Positions 46,850 through 58,160 of a stretch of DNA of 64,000 nucleotides are shown in pieces. The stretch is from Epiperipatus broadwayi. Taxonomy: Eukaryota > Onychophora > Udeonychophora > Euonychophora > Peripatidae. The stretch lies in NCBI GenBank assembly GCA_028023455.1, contig JAQFVV010000036.1, forward strand, positions 4,591,576-4,655,575. The letters run 5' to 3'. The notes beneath the pieces are model-generated. The model did no database searches and had not been told where the DNA came from. It was given only the letters and a program-made list of their open reading frames with translations. A program made the position numbers and the translations under genes. How positions within the stretch are numbered: the stretch's first letter is position 1; every line of letters begins with the position of its first letter.

Positions 46850-47950
46850 TGAACTATTTTAGAGAAACCTAGATTTTCAAAATTTTTACTTCAAGGGTTT
46901 TAAATATTTTTGTACTTACTTTATTATATATATATATAATTGTCTTATTCCAGTTAAGAATTTACTGGTGAATTACTTTTTTTATTTTAATATATATCAT
47001 TCTCACAGTTTTTAGTAGAGTACCAATTATCTTTTTTATTGATTTGACTTTTAAGACTTTACCATCTTCTGAATCTGTCAACATTTTAAAACATTTATAA
47101 AAATTGTTATTTAAATTCATTGCAATGTTTCTGAAAATTAGAAGATTTAATTTTCAATTCTGTATTTTTTAATAATTTTTATGTTTCTTTAATTTTGTAC
47201 TATCACTTATCTGATATCTCACCAATCACTTTCTGTTTTCAAATTAATAATAGCATTATAATCTCAAAATTTATATTTTTTAATAGTCAAAATATAATCT
47301 ATTTTAAGAATACCTTCATTTGAATTTCCAGATCTATATCCAGTTTAGAATTTTTCTTAAAAAATATTTTGCCATATATAATTTTCTTTTTCTGTAAATT
47401 ACATACATAACACTGTTTCCTTTCTCAATATATTTAGCTATAACAATATCATTTTCAATCAAAAGACTTCCATGACTTTTTTAAAATGTTTTTTTAATAT
47501 GATCTACAGCATTGTTACATTTACATTAAAATGTGCACATCTTCATTGCAGAGATACCTTGTTGGAATATAGACTTGAATTTGGTATTTTCCATTAAGTT
47601 GAATTATTAATGTTGCAGAGTGCATTTAGAAATAAAATGTTTTATATTATGTGGTTGCATTTGATAGATTTGTAAAATGTCTTTTCATTTGCAATTTGTC
47701 ATGTCATATTTACATTTTGTATCAAAGTCCAAAAGATATTAATCAATATAAAAGTGTCTAATGTTATTAGATTGATAATGATTGGTACTAATATGTACAT
47801 TGTTGAAGTTTTTCTGATAAAATATTAAATTTTATATTACACATACCTATTATTGTTTTAGTTTCAGTGACTTTAAAAATTTTGTTTTAGAAATAATTAA
47901 CCTGAATTGTTGTTTCTATTTCTTCAATGACTCACCATTAATTAATGTAT
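46850..47950 (-). pseudogene. Decayed RTE-like endonuclease remnant, antisense
   Basis: Minus strand near 47330-47220: NEGILKIDYILTIKK then TESDW, aligning with ELDYILTNRKK and SDH of the RTE copy at 1632-2627; at the DNA level AGTCAAAATATAATC is shared at 47286 and 2440. Further matches near 47590 (GGTATTTTCCATTAAGTTG) correspond to 2766-2790. Many stops; roughly the endonuclease half only. Confidence 0.5.
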
Positions 47951-49212
47951 ATAAAACTATTGACTATTTATATGTTACACCCTATTACATTTTGATAGCT
48001 ACATCTTCATGGGAGTTCTGTCCAACTCTGCTAGCTAACTCTTCAGTTATCTATTTTGCTTCTCAAAAATATTATTAGCCAAAACTTTCTGGACAACTCT
48101 TACAAAATATATTTAGCCAAAACTGTTTTAATATTTTTATTCAAACTATTTATAGTCTTGGATTGCTGAGGTGATAAAAACATTTTCAAAAATGTTTTTT
48201 TCTGTCTAATTCTTATCTTGAATAAAAGCAATTTTAAACAAAAGTTACTTTTAGATTTCTACTAATGTGTCATCTACATGTTTTTACTTAGTTAGAGAAT
48301 TATGCACAAGCATTAATTAAAAGATTTTTTCAAAAATGAATCATGCTTGTTTTTAAATTCAAAATCAGAATACAATATTAATTTATTAGATCTTTTAAAT
48401 TGTTTTAATATATAATAAAATATTATTTTACAATTATTATTATTCCATGAAGGTAGAAGAATATGTACCAAAATTTGTCTGTGTTTATTTTTACTTTTTA
48501 TTTATTTTATGTATATGTGTGGATGCACATATAACTATGTTGTTGTGTGCCATGTAACTCAACAGGTTACAATTTATATATATAGTATCATCTTTGATAT
48601 TACAATGAAGTGATGAAATTGAATGTTAAATGTCCCTACCATTTTTATATTGACAATAACTGTAATATGATTGATTCAATATAAACAGAGAACATATATC
48701 TCTGATTGGTTACATATCTGTATCCAGTGCAACTGCCAATTTTTTGAGGATTTATTTTTATGTAATATTTACTATTCAGAATATGAATCAATGGGAACAG
48801 AATAATTCTCCCATATTACATAAAATAAGTATAGGAGTTGTATTGATAGATTAAGAAAAAACATGTATATTTACATTTTATTCTAATCAAAGTTATGGAT
48901 TACAATCAAACCAGTCCCAACTTTGATGTACATATAAATATCAAATTATCTTTTTGTTATTTGAGTGTCCAGGATTTTAAACCCATTCCTCTTCTCATGA
49001 TCAAGTAGTGCTCATAAAATGTATGTGTGTGTATTTAAATGCTAGTCTGGATTTATTTATATTGGTTGATAATTTTAGCATTATAGAGGTTAATATGGGC
49101 AGCGTGCTTATAAAAAGCTTTGACATCAAATTATTTACATTTGTTTTTATCATTGAATGTTATATCTTAGAAAGACTCATATATTTATATATGTTGATTA
49201 ATATGTCTGATA
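47951..49212. other. AT-rich region, no gene seen
   Basis: No gene recognised; a few tens of bases near 48005-48050 may extend the RTE relic. Confidence 0.45.
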
Positions 49213-49425
49213 ATAAACAGAGCAAAACTCTCCATACAGTATTGCCACTTGTGCTAAACAGAGTAATCAATGGATGCCAGAAGGCTTGTGCATAAAATCC
49301 CTATCTAATGCCTACTCATCCAATATCCCCAGACTAGTTTCTGGCTTGTGGCCTTCGTCAGTGAGGAGCTTTGGATCTGTTTAGCACAAGTGGCAATACT
49401 GTATGGAGAGTTTTGCTCTGTTTAT
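49213..49425. mobile_element. Foldback with perfect 50-bp arms enclosing a hammerhead
   Basis: Arms 49213-49262 and 49376-49425 are perfect inverted copies (each includes CTCTCCATACAGTATTGCCA). The 113-bp spacer holds a hammerhead ribozyme on the minus strand. Perfect arms in otherwise decayed sequence suggest a recent event. No coding capacity. Confidence 0.8.
49326..49367 (-). ncRNA. Hammerhead ribozyme, complete core
   Basis: Minus strand: stem I TCCTCA, core CTGACGA, stem II AGGC-CACAA-GCCA (outer A-A mismatch, three G-C pairs), core GAAA, stem III ACTAGT (palindrome), C17, TGGGGA closing stem I with six pairs, one G-U. Cleavage triplet GUC. All conserved core bases are present. Palindromic stem III as in the other families. 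Confidence 0.75.
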
Positions 49426-52400
49426 CAACAATTAATGTGCTAGTATAGGAAATGTGATCATGTGATGTCTGATAATATTTGTAATCTATCAAATTGAGCA
49501 GATTTGAGATGCATTGTTGCAATGCTTGTTATAAATCTTGAACTACAAAATAATGCTATTTTCCAGATTAATCTTCTCTCTGCATTTATATACATTTCGT
49601 TAAAAATGGCAGTCTATCAGGGAATGTGGCAATTTGAAACAACAAATGTCAATACAAAAATGGAATTTTGTCTCTTACATGTAATTTTATTTTCAACTTT
49701 GATAGTTTTTGCAATTGATTCTATACATATATGATATTTAATCCAATATTACTTCAATATTCCTATTTTATAATAAATGGAAATAATTAATATCTAAATT
49801 ATAGTATCCACACAACCAAAAATTTGATATTGTATGTAATAAATTAACTGAAACACCTATTAATATTGTGAGCCAATCATCTATCACTATACACACAATT
49901 TACCAGAAATCATGGTTTATCAGATATCATAATGATTTAAAACACCTCACTATTGAAATTGAAGTGATATGTATGTATAAACCAGTGTTTAATTTATGTA
50001 ATTTATGCAAATACATATTATTTAAGTTTGCAATGGTTATAAACTCTTATTTATTGACATCGATAGAAATAGAGTGTAAGTTATATACTAACATGTTTGA
50101 GAAGTGGTTATCATTTCAAAATCACAATTTTGCAAATAGAGGCCAGCGGAGCTTGTTCTTTTAAATAATGTCTTCAGCCTGTATTAGTGAAATTATAATT
50201 TTGAAATGATTATGCAGTAATTAAATCAGGCTAATATATAATTTATATTCCTTGTTTTCAGAAATGCCATTAAACGCACTAATTAAAACTGTCAAAGGTA
50301 AAAAGTGGAGTTATATTGATGTAAATGGTTTATTCTGCTTGAATTATATATATAAACCTAAACGGAAATGACATTTACCTATACATGCCAAATATAAACA
50401 TAAAATAATTATATCTATCAAATGTAACATGTGGATAATAATTATTGGCATATGAGTATGAAGGAATTAGTTTATTCTGTTCGAATTATATGTATATATA
50501 AACTCAAATGACATTTAACTATAAATGTCAATATAAACATTAAAAAAATGGCTTTTTCAATTTATTATTTTGGATTTTTAAATAGATTGCGATTTTTAAA
50601 CCGTAATAATATATGCAAATTTTTAAATAGGCAAAAAATAATACAATAGCAATATTTTAATTTTTAATTTAAAACATTATCATATTTGCCCTTACGCTAT
50701 TCTTGGTTTTTTTAAAAAATTCATCCCTACCATTACAATATCATAATTGCAGATTATGTAAAATATTAGACATATAAATGAAAGAAGGTAATTATGCTTC
50801 CATTTGCATCGACTTATTCTCTTGGTTTTGGGAGGCATTAGCTAATACAGTATATAAGTATAATCTTATCTTTTGAGATTTCTTTTTATAAAGCTTAAAT
50901 TACATGAATAATGTAAAATATAATTAATATTAAATCAGTAAGTATTTCTCAAATTAAGTAAGTCTTATACTGTTCATAAAAATGATTATAATTCCAAAGA
51001 ATTTACGAAAAACCTGAATAATTTTATCTATAAATAGAAATTGATGTACAGACAAATAGATAAAAAAAAAATCAATAATAATATTTAGTCGTTATGTGGA
51101 TATGTTGAAGATAGGTTACTCCCTAGAAAAATGGATATATGATTAAATGGATTAATGAATGAATGGATAGATAAACGATATATCGTCAGATAGATAGTCA
51201 AATATGTATTTTTTTTTCAAAGTGAACACTTTTTAATACATATATTTTCCCTTTTTTATACTAATCCTTAAGTAGGATTAAAACTTATTTAATTAAAAGT
51301 TAATGAAGCATGTTGTAATTCTAATTAAACTTTCTAATTTTGTGGGTTTTTACTTATACTGATTGTAATTGCAACATTTGTCTCAAACAGTAAATTCTTT
51401 TCGAAATATTAACCCTTTACGAACATAATGAAAGATATTATTAAAAAAAGAAAGGGTCTTAGATGTATATATTTATATCCCAAAAATTTTACATGGCAAA
51501 ACATGACTATTGTGCTAACGTTATTAAATAATGATGCCAAGAATATTGTAGAAAATTTGATTTTTCACTTAATTTATAACCTAAAAGAATAGTTGTTCAA
51601 TGTAATAGTTTAACATAAGTATAACTACATAAAACACCATAAACACTTCAATTTCATCAATGTAACTAATGTCATCAATAGTTGAGTGCAGTGATAAAAA
51701 GAATGGCATTGGAGGTCAAGGTTCCGTGATTTGAACGACATGTTTCATTTCCTGTGAGTGCACTCCTAAAACAAACCTTTTTTTTTTACTTTTTATATAA
51801 GTGCATACATACACAGAGTATGATTTAACTATTTTTATGGTGAAATATTTGTTTCTTGAAATATGCATTAAAACAAACGAAACATTGAACATTAAAACAA
51901 CCATTTTAAAAATGCAGTTGATTATTTCTAACCAGATATATTTGATTAACTAATTAATTTTTAACATTTAAGTATAATGTAATAAGTTAATCTAATGAGA
52001 AGCATTTTGTTTTAATGCTTCTGTGTATTAGGCAGCCATTGTCATTCTTACAGAAATTTTTAAATATATTAATGTCATAGATACTATCAAAATGATAAAC
52101 AGTATCTCAAGAATTCATTTCTAGTAGTTTCTTCTGATGGTGTGATTTATGATCTCAAGAGTAAAAGATTCCAGAATCTGTTTTCAATTTAAGCAAGAAA
52201 TAATCTTTGATTTTTTGATCACAGATTAATTGTGCAGAACCACACAATTTGATTTCACATATAACATCAACAGTTTAGACACTTTTCCACTCTAATAATT
52301 TACAATAACAATTAGAACATTTTAATAGGCATTAAAAATGATGCTATAATTTGGATTCATTACTAAATTATAATGGTTATATTCTAATAATAATGGATAA

Positions 52401-52495
52401 CTACTTGAATTGTACCTAATTCTTTGTCACCACTATTAATTGTTAATAATATTAGTATTTATTAGATTTTAGTTTTATTTGTGCATGTGTTTTAC
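49426..52495. other. AT-rich region, no gene seen
   Basis: Two unrecognised open frames (49504-49734, 76 codons; 49868-50164, 98 codons) without domains. 51690-51760 has a faint tRNA-like patch. Confidence 0.4.
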
Positions 52496-53038
52496 AATTA
52501 TGAAAATAATAAATTGAAAGTATGCTAGCCTTTCTCACATGCGCAATTATAACAGAGAAAGCCAATCAGATTTTAAACAGATATCTAATAAATAATCAAG
52601 CTTACACACGAGACAGAGATTTTGATAGAAAAGGTTGATACCAACCTTTTCTAAACTTAACTTTTATATATATAAGCCAGCCTTAAGCATCTTAGCCCGA
52701 AAGCTTTAAATATATAAACAAATACAATTATCATTCATTGTGTTATAAATATAATATATTACAGCACGAAATCTCAGATTTACTATACCGCAATTTTCAT
52801 AGCTTTCGGGCTAAGATGCTTAAGACTGGCTTATATATATAAAAGTTAAGTTTAGAAAAGGTTGGTATCAACTTTTTCTATCAAAATTTCTGTCTCGTGT
52901 CTAAGCTTGATTATTTATTAGATATCTGTTTAAAATCTGATTGGCTTTCTCTGTTATAATTGCGCATGTGAGAAAGGCTAGCATACTTTCAATTTATTAT
53001 CAATTTTCAACATGCGATTTAGATAATTATGAAAATAA
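52496..53038. mobile_element. Foldback element, 200-bp arms, 14-bp TSD, promoter-like motifs
   Basis: Arms 52506-52705 and 52801-53000 are inverted copies at about 97-98 percent identity, with a 95-bp AT-rich loop. AATTATGAAAATAA occurs at 52496-52509 and again at 53025-53038 as a likely TSD. Each arm carries AGCCAATCAGATT (CCAAT), TATATATATAAGCC (TATA-like) and, near the centre, CTTAGCCCGAAAGC. Promoter signals with no ORF fit a non-autonomous element built from two inverted copies of a longer element's end. Confidence 0.75.
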
Positions 53039-54128
53039 AAACAAAACTCACATTATTATTGACATTATATGGGGATATTTGACTATGTTATAATGAATTA
53101 CTTTGCACCAGAATACAAATGCTCAAAAAATATTGAGTAGATTTAAATATTGGGTTAATATAATAAAGTTCGTTATAATCTATGAAAATTGTCTCACTAC
53201 AATGTAATTATTTATGTATAATTATGTTAGGGTTTTGGTTTTTATTCTCTTGTATGGCAGGAAATATAAATAATATTAGATACAACCTTAATGCATTTTC
53301 AATTCATAACGTTCTTTTCAAAGACAAATGTTAGATATAAAGCAATATAACGAAGTTAATTAAGATAAAGTGTTGTTTTTGATCATTGAATTTTCTTGCT
53401 TAATTTCTTCACCGGTCACAGGAAGAAACTTAATATAAATGTGCAACGTGTACTTTTTTTTTGTTCAACATATTAAAACAATAAAAGAAATAATTTTAAA
53501 GTCTATGTTGACGTTAATGTGAAATTAAATACATATATGAGTTAGTAATATGAACAGAGTTTTAATATTAATTTTCCCTTTTGTTTTCTATTTGTCTGAG
53601 ATATAGATAAATCATTCACTGTAGTGCTGTAAGATTTTTTCAGCATAACAGAAATCATCATCACAGTGTTATCAACTACTGTTTGGGCAAAAATTTTGTT
53701 ATTATATTTTAGTTTTTGCTATCTTTTTAAAAATTGATAAATATCCATTTGCAATCAGTAATAAGAGCTTCAAGCTTTGTTTTTGAAAAAAATAAAAAAT
53801 TAAATGTTTACACTTTCTTAAAAAAAATTGAACTACCAGAAACCAATTTCAAGCTGTACTTGTATTTAAATCTTACTCTTGGAAGTAAAAGACAGATGTG
53901 TTACTTATATCCCAAAAAGTTGTATGTATATACTGTAATGAAACTAGAAATGCTCAGTAAATTTAATAGCCAAATATAACTCTCAATACCACCTTTCTAG
54001 AATTTGTCTTATAAATGATGTAATAATGATAGTGCACCTCAAATACATAAGTTTTATTACTGTATATTTGTCTGAAGGTTTGTGATGATGGTATGTTATT
54101 AGATGTGATATGTTGGACTATTTCCATC
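53039..54128. other. AT-rich region, no gene seen
   Basis: An unrecognised 81-codon plus frame (53734-53979) lies here without domain motifs. Confidence 0.45.
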
Positions 54129-54232
54129 ATTCATGAGTGAATGTTGAATGTGTAGAAAATTTTTAACTTTATTAAAATTTTCCAAATACAAACAAATTGT
54201 TAGTAATAACACACAAATAGACAACACAAGTT

Positions 54233-54290
54233 AGTAATTACACAATGTTTCAAGTAATATTATCCTCCAATCTTCTTCAGGTGTTGCTGG
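54233..54290 (-). ncRNA. Hammerhead-like motif, left arm (core intact)
   Basis: Minus strand: AGTAA, ACAC, core CTGAAGA, a weak stem II, core GAAA, ACAT, T, GTGT, AA, TTACT. ACAC pairs with GTGT and AGTAA with TTACT, giving a stem I with a 2-base bulge. ACAT may be a decayed ACGT palindrome (CpG to CpA), which would restore the pattern of the other families. Stem II has mismatches in this copy. Confidence 0.42.
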
Positions 54291-54519
54291 CCTATATGCA
54301 CAGTGACAATATTCACTTAGAAGTTGATCTCACACCTTGAGATTCTTGAATATCAAATTTAAGGCAAATGCTCTAATTAACTGAGCTATTCTGTCAAAGG
54401 CAATATATAATAGAAATTAGATAAATTTATATATGAGGGTTGGTAAATAAAATGAAAAACTTAGTAGGATTTTAACTAACCCTCATATAAATATATCAAA
54501 TTTCTACTATATGTTGCCC

Positions 54520-54600
54520 TTGACAGAATAGCTCAGTTGGTTAAAACATTTGCCTTAAATTTGATATTCAAGTATCTAAAGGTGCGAGTTCAACTTCTAA
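54520..54600 (+). other. tRNA-like head of repeat (pol III A and B boxes)
   Basis: TAGCTCAGTTGGTTA matches a tRNA A box very well; the left-arm copy reads GTTAATTAGAGCATTTGCC, closer to a tRNA anticodon arm. The B box is imperfect. The anticodon-to-T-arm interval is longer than in a tRNA, so this is tRNA-derived, not a tRNA gene. Confidence 0.55.
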
Positions 54601-54628
54601 GTGAATATTGTCACTGTCCATATAAGCC

Positions 54629-54685
54629 AGTAACACTTCAAGAAGAGTGGAGAATAATACTACTCAAAACATTGTGTAATTACTA
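54629..54685 (+). ncRNA. Hammerhead-like motif, right arm (inactive)
   Basis: Same layout as the left arm. Stem II is good here (GAGTGG with CTACTC), but the cores are mutated (CTGAAGA to TTCAAGA, GAAA to AAAA), so no cleavage is expected. Confidence 0.35.
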
Positions 54686-54788
54686 ACCTGTGTTGTCTAC
54701 TTATGCATTATTGCTAACAAGTTGTATGTATTTTGAAAGTTTAAATAAAGTTCACAATTTTTGATACATTTAACATTCACTCATTCAT

Positions 54789-57680
54789 ATAGAAAGTAGG
54801 TTGAAGTAAAGAAGGGTTCCCTTCTTTTCTTCCAAAGTGTAAGTTTGTAGTTAAGACCTGTAGAGGTCCCTATTTTCGCATTTTCACGTGCATATTCTTG
54901 AGGTTTACAGCCTTAGTAAATATTACTTATGTAATTAATGTGCATTTAAATAAATTTAAAAATACCTATGATTATAAATATAATAGTTTTATGCATGCAG
55001 ATATGATTTAGTTGTATATAAATAAGTGAGAAAGTTGTCCTAGATTTTCGTGATTTATTTTTCTTATCCTTTCTAAAGAAATCATAATTATGCTTCTGTA
55101 CTTTACTTGAATCTGCTCGTATTTGACAAAATCCTTTAAACCCGCTTTTAAATTGTAGATTTCTTTTATAACATTTACTTTTCTCTTCTTTATATAATTT
55201 GACTTAAAATAAAAATATAAAAAATGGGCTTCTCCCTTTAGATCTGATTATGATCATGAGACTGGGTAGAACAACAATTTCATCAAAAACTGGATTTCAT
55301 TTTTTAGCAGATTCTTTTAAACATTGTAACAGTCGGATTTGTACCTCATGCAACAAAATTCAGAGCCCAAGCAAAATATACCAAAGCTGACCATAGTGAG
55401 GTGGTTGAGACCTCTAATCCGACCAAACTCCAACTCATCTGCCAGTACTCCAAATTTAACACCTTATGAGTGACATTCCTGGGGCTACACTCAGTTCTCA
55501 TTTAACCGCAAGTCGACATAGAACAGGGAGAAACACGAGACTTAAGGTCATTACTAACCTTACTAAATAAGTGATATATATAACACTCAACACTCTATTA
55601 ATCTTAAATACTATACATACACATATAGCATATAAACTCATTAAGAAATTGGAGTAATGAACTGTGACATTTAATAATATACTGTGGATTGAATAAAATA
55701 CTATGGATTGGATAAGATACTGTGGTTTGGTTTGATCTAGAGTCTGAGCAAGAAAGATATACAACAGTTTATATTTAAAAAAGATTTATTAAAACAATAA
55801 CAAATGATCTAACACAAAATATCATAATGGCAGGGATTTTATAATCTTAACAAGGTATTCAATACAGGCAAGCATGTTACAATAGTTGGAACTGTTATCA
55901 AGTACATCTGTTCCCTTTTAAACATATTACAATACATGTGTGTGTGAGTTATAGAGGTCATGCCTAATTATTTAATATGCTCATCTTATGAACTTGACTT
56001 GCTTAAGTTAGAAGTTGATACTTTAGTAGAGATGATGATGAGTACAGCCAGTTTTAAAGGCTGTTATATATACTAATTAAATGAGCAACTAAATAAACTC
56101 AGAATCATGCAGATTCAAACTGATAACCCAGATTCAAACTCCAGTCTAAAGCTGAATGATTAATTAATATGGGAAAAAGAACTGGTTACCATTAGGTCCA
56201 CATATATGCGCTATGGCGCTATATAAAATATTAAAGAAATGAACTTGCAGTGCGAGTGTGTGATTCTTCAAGAGTTTCAGCACCAAATGCTCGGTTTGCT
56301 CTGAGACCGACGGTTTGCTGCGATTGATATATGAACATAAAGTTCAGGAAGTCGGATTAGCTTTAGGAAAAATCTGGGTCCTCACGCCCCCAGTTCTAAT
56401 GAAGATAGCCATAACCCGAACTAAATAAAGGGGCGGTTTGTTACCGTGAACCCTTGTCAGAGGCAGCAAAACGTAACACATATAAGTGTACTATATAAAA
56501 ACACACCCGCAATGCACGCAATATATATATAAAAAGCAATAAGTATGCATATAATTAATTGCGCCTAAAACAGATAGCTTTTATCTGTCAAGCTAATTCA
56601 AAACAGTTCTTAAAATTAGCATTATAAGTATGCTAATAAAATGGGCTTAAACTACATAAAAATAATCTAGTTAAGATCCTGAATCTGCATATAAATATTC
56701 TTAATTAAGGAGGGAAAGTATATTCGATGGGACTTAATACAAACATTAGCAAATATACTTTATCATCTCTAGACAATATATATATATCCCCTTCCAACTA
56801 ATAAATATCAGAGGTTATAATATAAGATCGGTTAAGCAAATCTTAAAAAAATACGATTTTACAATATATATATAACTATGATAACAATGAGTGGTTAGCG
56901 CATTCGTTTATTACCAATATTATAATTTCGAAACAATGATTTAATAAAATAAACAAGGCTTTTAAAATGTCTAAGTGAAGATTACAATTATCTCCTTTAT
57001 AAATTACTTACTTAGTTTCATTGTTTCGAAATCTGAGCATATTATCACATATTAAACATAACAAAATGCATTTAAACAAAATATTAAAATTACTGAAATT
57101 TGGCAAGACCGTTAGTTTGTAGGAATTGAAGAGAATAAATTTCGGACATTTAACGAGTATAAAAAAAAATATGAAATCTTTTAATTCATAAAAGATTTCA
57201 GCAGTTTATAAAATTAAAGTAAGTGAGCTTTTTTTCTTTTACATTATAGATAAAGTTACACAGACTGATAGTTTCGTTTTATAAGAGGGTAAAATTGAAA
57301 GAGTTTTTATAATTTAGATAGAATGTTCTTTTTAAAATGTTATAAGAATTTATAGATTAAAGTTCATACCGCAGCTTCTTTTTAAAAATGATTACCATCT
57401 CTCTCTGCCTCCTTGAGTGGACTTGAAGCATATATCAATGATAGTGGTTGGAATAGGGCGTCTGACAGCATCATAATCTTCAGTGGCCTTTCAGATAGGT
57501 TAAATTTCTTCATATTCTCCATGCAGGTTGCTGGAAAGTCTATTCAAAGGAATGTTTAGAGGAACTGAGAGTAGCCATCTGGCTTAAGAGCCAGTAAATA
57601 TATTATTTTACTCGATCATTTTAGATTCTGGTCTCCACAACAATTTTCAGAAAAAAAGCTAAAGAGTGAATTTCAAAAAA
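54789..57680. other. Mixed region; CpG-richer patch at 56190-56470
   Basis: No gene recognised. 55320-55520 is a less AT-rich patch without a readable domain. 56190-56470 has several CpGs, a GCGCTATGGCGC motif and CTATATAAAAT about 25 bases before TGCAGTGCG, a possible promoter or old repeat. Nothing firm. Confidence 0.35.
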
Positions 57681-58160
57681 AATCTGCAATATTTATATTC
57701 CCTAGATCAAAAGCCAGCAACTATTTTAAAACACAATTCAGACTTCTAAGTTTTAGCCTTAGGTCTCTTTTGATTCTTATCTTTTTTTTATCTTGTTGCC
57801 CAAACTTTTACTGGTTTGATCTGGGAAAAGAAATTCATTACAATCGTAATGAATGAGCTCTAGAACAATGTCAATAACCTAGGGACCATCTGATCCCACC
57901 TGCGAATTATTCTAAATAAAAATCTGCGATATCTATATTCCCTAGATCAAAAGCCAGCGACTATCTATTTTAAAACACAATTCAAACTTCTTCTAAGTTT
58001 TACAGCAGTCTGTCTCTTTTGATTCTAATCTCTCTTTTTTTATCTTGTTGCCAAATTTTTACTGGTTTGATCTGGGAAAAGAAATTCATTACAATCGTAA
58101 TGAATGAGCTCTAGAACAATGTCAATAACCTAGGGACCATCTGATCTCACCTGCGAATTA
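57681..58160. repeat. Tandem duplication, two units of about 240 bp
   Basis: 57681-57920 and 57921-58160 are direct copies at about 93-95 percent identity, sharing CCCTAGATCAAAAGCCAGC, GGTTTGATCTGGGAAAAGAA and CCTAGGGACCATCTGAT. No ORF. It does not match other repeats in the window. Confidence 0.85.

Larger units (their letters stand above)
54129..54788. mobile_element. Foldback of two tRNA-like plus hammerhead-like units
   Basis: Arms 54129-54444 and 54475-54788 are inverted copies with a 30-bp loop. From the loop outward each arm has a tRNA-like head with an A box (TAGCTCAGTTGG at 54529-54540 on the right arm) and a B-box-like GCGAGTTCAAC (54584-54594), then a hammerhead-like motif, then a tail with AATAAA. 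Pol III-type promoter plus hammerhead recalls the Schistosoma Sm-alpha type of SINE-like repeat. Confidence 0.7.

Noticed and set aside
52680-52706. CTTAGCCCGAAAGC in the 52.5-kb foldback as a hammerhead
   Set aside because: Has GAAA but no CTGANGA partner in either arm.
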